DNA from: an uncultured Lachnospiraceae bacterium
Lineage (GTDB): Bacteria > Bacillota > Clostridia > Lachnospirales > Lachnospiraceae
Reading direction: 5' to 3'
Length of the DNA stretch: 6,412 nucleotides
Assembly: GCA_902797705.1 (NCBI GenBank)
Contig: CADBTX010000185.1
Coordinates: 1-6,412, forward strand
The notes beneath the pieces were generated by a model, which ran no database searches, was not told the origin of the DNA, and saw only the letters and a list, made by a program, of their open reading frames with translations. Below are positions 1-6,088 of this stretch, piece by piece. Position numbers and translations under genes: made by a program. Every line of letters begins with the position of its first letter. Positions within the stretch are counted from its first letter, which is position 1.

Positions 1-1785
1 ATCGCCTGTTTCGGCTGCCTGATCTTTGACATACTTTCAGTCATTCTTATCAATCTGTCCGTTTTCCGCGGGTTTAATTCCGGCATAACCCTTCTGGTCT
101 GTAAACTGTATATCATGCTTCTGGTGCTCCAGGGATACTTTGGCTATGTCTACGTGTCCATAGGTCTCCTGCCCCGGGATAAAACCTGGGCAAAGACTCT
201 GAGAGTTACCTTTCATCTGATATTCGGGATCGGGGAACTCCTTATGTTCATTCTTCCCATCGGATTCACGGCCTACGGGCGGATAGTGTACTCCTACGGA
301 CCTTCCACCTCTGTAGCCTATCTCCTGTCCGCCGTATACATTCTCTCAACCATCTCCATCACCCTTGCATACAGAAAGAAGATGCCGGGGCGGAGGTTTA
401 CAGCCATGATGTTATGGCAGGGAATATGGCTGCTCTCAGCCATCATCCAGTTCATAAATCCCGAGATACTCCTCGTGGGATTTGCTTCCGCCTTCGGCAT
501 GGTCATCCTTTATATCCAGCTGGAAAACCCCAGCGAATTCATCGATGGCTCCACCGGGCTGTTTAACACTTACGCCCTTTCAGCCTATGTTCATGATAAA
601 TATAAATTTGGAAAGCGTTTTTCCATGTTTACCGCCAAGATCCATTATCTCACCACCTACGTGGATTTCAACATGGAGCTGGCCGCTGTCATGCGTACCT
701 CCCGGGCGCTGGTGGCCCTTGGTCCCGAGCCTGCCTTCCGCATCGATGACGACACCTTCTGTGTGCTTTATGACGACAGCGACAGGATGTTTGAGAGAGC
801 CGCAAATATCAAGATGCAGAAAGACAACGTAACTGATCTCCCTGCGAACGGCACCTATCTTCTGATACCCGACAGTCTCATAATGAACGGTCCGGATGAA
901 TTCTTCCGCTTTCTTCACACCTATCTGGAAAGCGATCAGGAGATAGTTACCGCAAATGAAGAACTGGTCCGGAAACTCAGGGATCAGAACAGGATAAAGG
1001 AACTGATAGACGAAGCCCTTCAAAACGACAGAGTGGAGGTTTTCTACCAGCCCTTCTACAATGTTAAAAAGTCCTGCTTTGATGTTGCGGAGGCACTTGT
1101 CCGTATCCGTCAGGAAAACGGTGAGCTCATCCCTCCGGGAGCCTTTATCCCGGCTGCCGAAGAATCCGGTCAGATCATCCCCCTGGGAATACGTGTTTTT
1201 GAGAAAGTCTGCCGGTTCCTGTCAAATGTGGACATGAAGAAATACGGTCTGAAAGAGATCGAGGTCAATGTTTCCGCGGCCCAGTTCGATCATGAAAACC
1301 CTTCAAAGTTTGTAATGAACAATATTGAAAAATATCACATAAATCCTTCCAGTATCAATCTTGAGATCACAGAGACCGCTGCGGCGGAAAACCGGGAGAT
1401 CATGGTAAAGAACATGGAAAAACTCATCAAAAAGGGAGTGACCTTCTCTCTGGATGATTTCGGAACAGGACGATCCAATATCGATTACTTTGTAAATATG
1501 CCCGTGAACGCAGTTAAGTTTGATTACACCTTTACCCGGGGATTCTTTGACAATGAAAAGATCAAGCACGTGCTCACAGGTCTTGTGGATATCATCCATA
1601 AAATGAACATGGGTATCGTGGCCGAAGGTATCGAAACCGAAGAACAGATGAATGTCATGACAGAAATGGGAGTAGAATACATACAGGGCTTCTATTATTC
1701 AAGACCTGTTCCCGAAGATGAATTTCTGGCTTTTCTTAAAGAGAAGAACTCTCCTCTTTATCATCATACAGACCGGCAGGCTTGA
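1..1785 (+). CDS. Membrane-anchored degenerate-GGDEF/EAL protein, predicted c-di-GMP phosphodiesterase (5' partial)
   Basis: Predicted to hydrolyse cyclic di-GMP at the inner face of the membrane. The frame is open from base 1 with no stop, and the residues before the first ATG (115) are hydrophobic like a membrane helix, so the true start lies before the window. About six hydrophobic segments are visible (roughly bases 1-66, 76-160, 205-285, 310-370, 400-450 and 455-515). A GGDEF-like domain follows (about 541-950): its opening DGSTGLFN motif is recognisable, but the active-site loop reads RIDDDTF (739-759) instead of RxGGDEF, so cyclase activity is unlikely. The EAL domain (about 990-1755) keeps the residues expected for catalysis: EAL at 1090-1098, Asn at 1267, Glu in ITET at 1372, Asp-Asp of DDFGTG at 1453-1458, Lys at 1516, Glu in AEGIE at 1624 and Gln of QGFYYSRP at 1684. 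Its 3' end overlaps the convergent glycosyltransferase gene by 50 bp. Domain calls are firm; the sensed signal is unknown. Confidence 0.93.
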   Translation: MACFGCLIFDILSVILINLSVFRGFNSGITLLVCKLYIMLLVLQGYFGYVYVSIGLLPRDKTWAKTLRVTFHLIFGIGELLMFILPIGFTAYGRIVYSYGPSTSVAYLLSAVYILSTISITLAYRKKMPGRRFTAMMLWQGIWLLSAIIQFINPEILLVGFASAFGMVILYIQLENPSEFIDGSTGLFNTYALSAYVHDKYKFGKRFSMFTAKIHYLTTYVDFNMELAAVMRTSRALVALGPEPAFRIDDDTFCVLYDDSDRMFERAANIKMQKDNVTDLPANGTYLLIPDSLIMNGPDEFFRFLHTYLESDQEIVTANEELVRKLRDQNRIKELIDEALQNDRVEVFYQPFYNVKKSCFDVAEALVRIRQENGELIPPGAFIPAAEESGQIIPLGIRVFEKVCRFLSNVDMKKYGLKEIEVNVSAAQFDHENPSKFVMNNIEKYHINPSSINLEITETAAAENREIMVKNMEKLIKKGVTFSLDDFGTGRSNIDYFVNMPVNAVKFDYTFTRGFFDNEKIKHVLTGLVDIIHKMNMGIVAEGIETEEQMNVMTEMGVEYIQGFYYSRPVPEDEFLAFLKEKNSPLYHHTDRQA

Positions 1786-2737
1786 ATCTCATTGACAGCC
1801 GGATAGTCAGGATCAGGGGTCTGAAACCGAGTCTGGCAGCAAAGGCCTTTATCCGATCAGGTTTGCGGCACTTAGCGCTTTTCACCACATTTGCGGCGGC
1901 AGATCTCATTTCCAGATAGACCTCTTTCCAGCCGTCAAACTCAAAATATCCAAAGTGCAGAGCCTCATACAAAGCGTTGTAGCAGGATATAAAAAGAAAA
2001 TAATCACTCTCCTCCTTAAGGGAGTGAATATACTCTATATCCCTGCAGAGCATCCGGTCAGCCTCCATGGAGGACTCCATTATATGGGGCTTTCTGGAAG
2101 CGCTGTCTCCCCTTACCACATAGAAAAATTCCGGGCTTGGCACATAGGCGATCCGATCCAGCCTCCGAAAGGCCTTTACGCTCCAGAACCTGTCCTCTGC
2201 CATCTCATCACCGTATTCTATGTCACGTACCTTCTCAAAAAGGAAGAGCTTATTCCAAACCTCCAGTCCGAAGGATCTTCTGGAAAGTATCTCTCCGTAG
2301 AGCTCCCTTCTTCCAAAAACCTCCGGAAGACCCGCTACATGCTCTTCATATCTGCCCGGCTCATTCTCGTACTCGTAAACATCCCCGCAGACCGCGGCGT
2401 CAGCCCCGTGTTTTTCCGCTGCATCCACAAGCTTCAACACCATGTCCGGTCCCAGATGGTCATCGCCGTCGATAAATAAAACGTACTTTCCCCGAGCCGC
2501 CTTCATTCCGGAATTACGTCCAGCTCCCCGTCCCTTCTCATCACGTTTGACCAGTTTTATCCTGCTGTCCTTCTTTTCATACTCCTCACATATCTTTAAG
2601 GAGCGGTCCTTTCCTTCACACACCGCAAGGATTATCTCTATGTTCCTGTAGCTCTGTCCCATGGCGGACTCTATGCACTTCGGAAGATATGCTTCCACCA
2701 TGTAGATCAAAAGAATGACACTGACTAACGGCTCCAA
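1736..2737 (-). CDS. Family 2 (GT-A) glycosyltransferase with an altered nucleotide-binding motif
   Basis: Predicted cytoplasmic sugar transferase for a surface polysaccharide or glycoconjugate; donor and acceptor cannot be read from the sequence. The 333 residues match the small GT2 pattern: an N-terminal VSVILLIY strand (5-12), the QSYRNIEIIL segment (28-37), GAGRNSGMKAARGKYVLFIDGDD (71-93) with the metal-binding DxD-type DGDD at 90-93, VWNKLF (160-165) and the likely catalytic Glu-Asp at 181-182 (AEDRFW). Two family hallmarks are changed: the usual VYN is IYM (11-13), and the usual VDDGSTDGS is AVCEGKDRS (38-46), losing the paired Asp. The start is TTG at 2737. It is chosen because the first in-frame ATG (Met13) would remove the first Rossmann strand, and because AGAGGGGA lies 5 bases upstream. 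It is divergent from the capsule-type gene and convergent with the EAL gene. Family is confident; retained activity is less certain. Confidence 0.9.
   Translation of the reverse strand: MEPLVSVILLIYMVEAYLPKCIESAMGQSYRNIEIILAVCEGKDRSLKICEEYEKKDSRIKLVKRDEKGRGAGRNSGMKAARGKYVLFIDGDDHLGPDMVLKLVDAAEKHGADAAVCGDVYEYENEPGRYEEHVAGLPEVFGRRELYGEILSRRSFGLEVWNKLFLFEKVRDIEYGDEMAEDRFWSVKAFRRLDRIAYVPSPEFFYVVRGDSASRKPHIMESSMEADRMLCRDIEYIHSLKEESDYFLFISCYNALYEALHFGYFEFDGWKEVYLEMRSAAANVVKSAKCRKPDRIKAFAARLGFRPLILTIRLSMRFKPAGLYDDKEESSSL
1738..1759. repeat. Inverted repeat (hairpin) in the overlap of two convergent genes
   Basis: AAAGAGAAG and CTCCTCTTT (plus strand) pair as a 9-bp stem with one G-T pair around a 4-base loop. 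It spans the GT2 stop codon (TAA, 1738-1736 on the minus strand) and the last codons of the EAL gene. Neither direction has the T tract expected of an intrinsic terminator, so it could be a pause or 3'-end stability element, or simply a result of the sequence composition. Confidence 0.45.
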
Positions 2738-2742
2738 AAATG

Positions 2743-2750
2743 TCCCCTCT
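2743..2750 (-). promoter_or_regulatory. Ribosome binding site for the TTG start of the GT2 gene
   Basis: On the minus strand AGAGGGGA is followed by a 5-base spacer (CATTT) and then TTG. It is the only purine-rich site near the 5' end of the frame and is what supports TTG rather than the downstream ATG as start. Confidence 0.65.
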
Positions 2751-2770
2751 TTATCCCGGATTTTTGAATG

Positions 2771-2799
2771 AGTATATCATAATCCCCGGCTTTTTTCAC
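2771..2799 (-). promoter_or_regulatory. Sigma-70/SigA-type promoter for the GT2 gene
   Basis: On the minus strand an extended -10 element TGATATACT (2779-2771) is preceded, with a 17-base spacer, by GTGAAA (2799-2794), a 4-of-6 match to TTGACA. The predicted transcript would begin near 2764-2765, giving a leader of about 27 bases that contains the ribosome site. Predicted by eye only. Confidence 0.6.
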
Positions 2800-2855
2800 T
2801 TTTACAGTCACCCAATAAGGATAACCGCATCATATTCCCCCTTCTCCCCCGGCTG

Positions 2856-2864
2856 TGGTATACT
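2856..2864 (+). promoter_or_regulatory. Extended -10 promoter element abutting the start codon of the capsule-type gene
   Basis: TGGTATACT fits the extended -10 form TGnTATAAT with one mismatch. No TTGACA-like hexamer lies at the expected distance (around 2836-2841 reads TCCCCC), which is typical of promoters relying on the extended -10. The last T is only 6 bases before the ATG at 2871, so transcription should start at or next to the A of the start codon, giving a leaderless message. Confidence 0.6.
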
Positions 2865-2870
2865 GTACAA

Positions 2871-4508
2871 ATGATGAATCTGGAATTTACCGAAGAAAGA
2901 TACCCGAATCTCTACGGCAAAAGGATCCTCTTTGTCTGCAGGGAGACCTATTCCAAACCCTTGTGGTTTCTGGCCCGCGAATTAAAGAAGACCAACGAAG
3001 TGGCAGCCTTCTTTATCATGTCCTCCGAGTGCACCTTCAATAAATGCTACTACAATGAACACACCATCTTTGAGTGGAGGGAAAAACTCCCGGATGTCAA
3101 ACTCTATGATGTGGCTGATATCTGTGACAGATTCGTGGAGGGGATAAAGGGCGGAGGCGACCCCTCGGATCAGGACTACCTCGACATGCTGGAGAGAGAG
3201 TACAGCTACTATAAACCTCTGGGGCTCCAGCTCATGGCCAGCCAGGAAAACACCAAACACTATCACTACAGGAAGTACTGGGCAGTCACCACGGATGCGG
3301 AAAATAAATACTGGCTCGAGCTGAACTATAAGAACATCATAAATATCCTGGATGATTTCAAGCCCGATATCATACTGGACACCGACAATGCCGAGCTGCA
3401 GAGAACGGTGCTTATAGAAGTGGCAAAAAAGAGAGATATCCCCTACGCCACCATTGAGTACGGAAAATACGGTTTTTACAAGTATCCGAGTTTCCAGAAT
3501 TCCTTCTCCATAGACCCCTATTTCAGGGCACTCTATGAGGAAGCACTGGAGAAAAGCCCGGAAGAACTGGCCCCGGAATATGAATATATCCGGGATTTCC
3601 GGGCGAAGAGTTCCATCATGAACCAGGAATTCGCAGGCTCTGTCACGAGCCAGTATGAGCGGATCCCCCTTATCAAATCCATGAAGATCCTCCTCGGAAA
3701 ATGGAATTACTTCTGGGATCAGGACCATACCGCCGGAAATGCATCAAGAAAGAAAAAGTCCGGAATGCTTTATGCCTCTACTCCGGAATATTTAAGGTAT
3801 TATTTTGATGTGGAGAGGATAAAGAGAAAACTGCTGGTTCCAAATAAGATCTTTGAAAACCCGGTTGAAGGCGAACGCTACGTGTACATGCCTCTGCATC
3901 TCATTCCGGAATCTTCGGTGTTTGTAAAGGCCTCCTTCTATGTGGATGAACTGAACCTTATGGAACAGGTGTCAAAATCCCTTCCCGCAGGCTGGAAACT
4001 CTATGTAAAAGAGCACCAGGCCATGCTGGGAGAAAGGGATCTGTCCTTCTATAAAAAGGCCTCTGAGATCGCCAACGTAAGGGTTGTGCAGTTAAACTAC
4101 TATAAAGATCCCAAGCCCTGGATCACCAAATCCGAGGGAGTGGTAACCATAACCGGAACCGCCGCCTATGAAGCGGCGCTTATGGGAAAGAAGAGCATAG
4201 TCTTCGGCGACGTTCCCTTTTCCATGATCGACGGGATCACAAGGATCAGATCCTTTGAAGACCTGCCCCGGGCCATAAGAGCCTTCGGGGAGATCGACAA
4301 TATACACTCTGCTGCTTCGTACATCCACGCAGTAAAAGAAGCCGGATCCGAAGTCCGTATCTTCTATCTCATGGACGAAGCCGAAGAGATCTTTGCCGGA
4401 AGGCACAAGGAGACAGAGGAATTTCATAAAGAGCTCAGTGTACTCCTTGATTTCTACGAAAAGGGTCTTAAAAACTATAAAAAATGGAAGGACCGGGAAA
4501 CCTCCTGA
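2871..4508 (+). CDS. Capsule-synthesis (KpsC/KpsS-like, GT-B) glycosyltransferase family protein
   Basis: Predicted cytoplasmic sugar transferase for surface or capsular polysaccharide, resembling the Capsule_synth group to which KpsC, KpsS and LipB belong. The N-terminal half (residues about 10-260) starts with a Rossmann-type strand, GKRILFVCRETYSKP, and is otherwise poorly characterised. The C-terminal half has the recognisable signature: PLHLIPE (341-347), LPAGWKLYVKEHQ with Lys-Glu-His at 380-382 (the usual Pro after His is Gln383), TGTAAYEA (428-435) and GKKSIVFGD (439-447). The KEH and TGT-EA motifs are typical of the nucleotide-sugar site in this group. The frame opens after a TGA at 2769, and ATG 2871 (followed by a second ATG) is the first usual start in it. 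No Shine-Dalgarno sequence precedes it. The last codons overlap a terminator hairpin belonging to the convergent symporter gene. The exact sugar is unknown; a Kdo transferase role should not be assumed in a Gram-positive. Confidence 0.82.
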   Translation: MMNLEFTEERYPNLYGKRILFVCRETYSKPLWFLARELKKTNEVAAFFIMSSECTFNKCYYNEHTIFEWREKLPDVKLYDVADICDRFVEGIKGGGDPSDQDYLDMLEREYSYYKPLGLQLMASQENTKHYHYRKYWAVTTDAENKYWLELNYKNIINILDDFKPDIILDTDNAELQRTVLIEVAKKRDIPYATIEYGKYGFYKYPSFQNSFSIDPYFRALYEEALEKSPEELAPEYEYIRDFRAKSSIMNQEFAGSVTSQYERIPLIKSMKILLGKWNYFWDQDHTAGNASRKKKSGMLYASTPEYLRYYFDVERIKRKLLVPNKIFENPVEGERYVYMPLHLIPESSVFVKASFYVDELNLMEQVSKSLPAGWKLYVKEHQAMLGERDLSFYKKASEIANVRVVQLNYYKDPKPWITKSEGVVTITGTAAYEAALMGKKSIVFGDVPFSMIDGITRIRSFEDLPRAIRAFGEIDNIHSAASYIHAVKEAGSEVRIFYLMDEAEEIFAGRHKETEEFHKELSVLLDFYEKGLKNYKKWKDRETS

Positions 4509-4515
4509 TCCTTCC
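4479..4515 (-). terminator. Rho-independent terminator of the symporter transcript
   Basis: Read on the minus strand, arm GGAAGGATCAGGA (4515-4503), loop GGTT and arm TCCCGGTCCTTCC (4498-4486) form a 13-position stem with one A/C mismatch and one G-T pair, followed by A and six T (4484-4479) and then more T-rich sequence. It begins 45 bases after the symporter stop codon. The hairpin contains the stop codon and last codons of the convergent capsule-type gene. On the plus strand the same hairpin is followed by GCGAACGG with no T tract, so it should act in one direction only. Confidence 0.85.
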
Positions 4516-4559
4516 GCGAACGGATAGCGCTGACCTTCATCTCCGTGAGACTTATGAGT

Positions 4560-6083
4560 TTAATCTACCCCGTTTAACACTGCCTCTTCTTCATCCTTCT
4601 GTATATCGGGATCAAAAGAGAGCATGGGTCTTACATCCTTTCCAAATATCCTTCGTTCTCTGTAATTCTTCGTAAGCTTTATGATAAGTGGGATATGCAC
4701 GATCACTCCCACCAGGTTCGGGATCATCATGAGACCATTAAAAGTATCGGAGATATCCCATGCCAGATTGGATTCCATCACGGCCCCGAAAATGATAAGG
4801 CTTATAAAAATAAATCTGTATACCCTGGCCCAGGTAACGCCCAGGAGATACTCCGTAACCTTGGCTCCATAATAGGACCAGCCCATGACGGTGGTAAAAG
4901 CAAAGAGGGTTATGGAGATCACCACGAACCATTCTCCCGGTTTTCCAAGGGCGGAACCAAAAGCTTTGGCCACCAGCGTGGAATCATTGACTCCTTCCTT
5001 AATAAGGCCGGTATTCAGATCGATGGCTCCGGAGCCCAGAACAACAAAGGCCGTCATTGAGCAGATCACTATCGTATCGAGGAAGACCTCCGCAATTCCC
5101 CACATTCCCTGTCTTACCGGTTCCCTGGCACAGCTGTTGCTGTGGACCATGACCGAAGAACCAAGTCCGGCTTCATTGGAGAAAACTCCCCTCTTGCATC
5201 CGCTTTTTATGGTGTTGAAAGCTATCTGTACCGCGCTTCCCGCTGCGCCGCCCTTTATTGCCGCGGGTCCCAGCGCAAACCGGAATATTGACGATACTAT
5301 CTCCGGAATGGCTGTGATATGAAGAAGGATCATAACCAGGCAGCCGGCGATATACATTATGGACATGAAAGGTATGAGCTTTTCTGAAACCGCCGCCAGA
5401 CGCCTGAAACCTCCCATGATTATGACAGCGGCTGCAGCCATCAGGAGCATCCCTATCATCCAGTCCGCCTTGGGCGCCCCCAGAAAGGGATCGTAATCCA
5501 TATCGGGAAGAAAGGTCGACTCGAAATTGATGACTATCTTATTTATCTGTGCCATGTTTCCTATGCCGAAGGAAGCCAGCACTGAAAACACACAGAAAAG
5601 CACAGCCAGAACTCTGCCAAGCTTCTTTAAGTGCTTTATGGATCCAAGCCCGTCCTCCAGATAATACATGGGGCCTCCGGACCAGGCACCCTCTGAGTTC
5701 CGGCGCCTGTAATATAAGCCCAGCACATTCTCTGAATACTTTACCATCATTCCGAAGAACGCAGCCACCCACATCCAGAACACCGCACCCGGTCCTCCGA
5801 CACAGATAGCCGTTGACACTCCGGCGATATTACCTGTGCCGATAACGGCACAGAGGGCGGTACAAAAGGTACGGAACTGTGACAGAGCGCCTTCGTCATT
5901 GATGATCCTGCCTTCACTGTTTATAACTCCGAAGGTTTTTTTCCACCAGTGAGGAAGATTGGTTATCTGAAAAACGCCGGTGATAACGGTGCATATCATT
6001 CCTGTCCCGAGAAGCAGTACCAGGCCAAAGGTTCCCCAGGCAAAAGAATTGACACTGTCATTTATCCTGATGATCGTATCCAT
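4560..6083 (-). CDS. AGCS-family sodium:alanine/glycine symporter
   Basis: Integral membrane carrier predicted to import alanine and/or glycine with sodium (alanine or glycine:cation symporter family). The 507 residues are close to or slightly above usual family length and are dominated by hydrophobic helices. Family motifs are unmistakable: GTGNIAGV (82-89), the signature GGPGAVFWMWVAAFFG (96-111), KYSE (115-118), GGPMYY (136-141) and FSNEAGLGSS (301-310), followed by the VRQGMWGIAEVFLDTIVICSMTAF-type helix. The hydrophilic C-terminal tail (about 480-507) is acidic. ATG at 6083 gives the usual short N-terminal lead into helix one. AGGA at 6092-6095 lies 8 bases upstream, inside the end of the preceding gene, whose stop is only 5 bases away, so the two are probably co-transcribed and may be translationally coupled. 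Transcription ends at the terminator at 4515-4479. Substrate specificity between alanine, glycine and related amino acids cannot be decided here. Confidence 0.95.
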   Translation of the reverse strand: MDTIIRINDSVNSFAWGTFGLVLLLGTGMICTVITGVFQITNLPHWWKKTFGVINSEGRIINDEGALSQFRTFCTALCAVIGTGNIAGVSTAICVGGPGAVFWMWVAAFFGMMVKYSENVLGLYYRRRNSEGAWSGGPMYYLEDGLGSIKHLKKLGRVLAVLFCVFSVLASFGIGNMAQINKIVINFESTFLPDMDYDPFLGAPKADWMIGMLLMAAAAVIIMGGFRRLAAVSEKLIPFMSIMYIAGCLVMILLHITAIPEIVSSIFRFALGPAAIKGGAAGSAVQIAFNTIKSGCKRGVFSNEAGLGSSVMVHSNSCAREPVRQGMWGIAEVFLDTIVICSMTAFVVLGSGAIDLNTGLIKEGVNDSTLVAKAFGSALGKPGEWFVVISITLFAFTTVMGWSYYGAKVTEYLLGVTWARVYRFIFISLIIFGAVMESNLAWDISDTFNGLMMIPNLVGVIVHIPLIIKLTKNYRERRIFGKDVRPMLSFDPDIQKDEEEAVLNGVD

Positions 6084-6088
6084 TAGAT

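Larger units (their letters stand above)
2738..2870. other. Divergent intergenic promoter region
   Basis: This 133-bp gap separates the GT2 gene (minus) from the capsule-type gene (plus). It holds an extended -10 element for each direction: TGATATACT on the minus strand and TGGTATACT on the plus strand. An 8-base direct repeat CCCCGGCT occurs at 2784-2791 and 2847-2854, each time just upstream of one of the -10 elements, and GGATT/AATCC arms (2758-2762 and 2781-2785) flank the minus-strand -10. These repeats are short enough to be chance. I see no small gene or structured RNA here. Confidence 0.6.

Noticed and set aside
580..1023. Minus-strand open frame of 147 codons opposite the EAL gene
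   Set aside because: It is antisense to the GGDEF-like domain coding region and has no independent support.
1773..1802. CCGGC...GCCGG inverted repeat as a terminator for the EAL gene
   Set aside because: It has only five paired bases around a 20-base loop and no T tract follows, so it is too weak to call a terminator.
1841..1850. Perfect palindrome AAAGGCCTTT
   Set aside because: It is ten bases with no loop, inside the GT2 coding region, and expected by chance at this window size often enough to ignore.
1955..2479. Plus-strand open frame of 174 codons opposite the GT2 gene
   Set aside because: It lies wholly inside the GT2 coding region on the other strand, with no ribosome site and no recognisable protein pattern.
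2855..3043. Short plus-strand frame starting at GTG 2855, just before the capsule-type start
   Set aside because: It is out of frame with the real gene, its start overlaps the -10 box, and it has no ribosome site; treated as a shadow.
2982..3728. Long minus-strand open frame (248 codons) opposite the capsule-type gene
   Set aside because: It is fully antisense to a gene with clear family motifs, its composition is that of a reverse-frame shadow, and it has no recognisable domain or ribosome site.
4885..5322. Plus-strand frame of 145 codons opposite the symporter
   Set aside because: The minus-strand frame carries unmistakable AGCS motifs across the same bases; this is a mirror frame.
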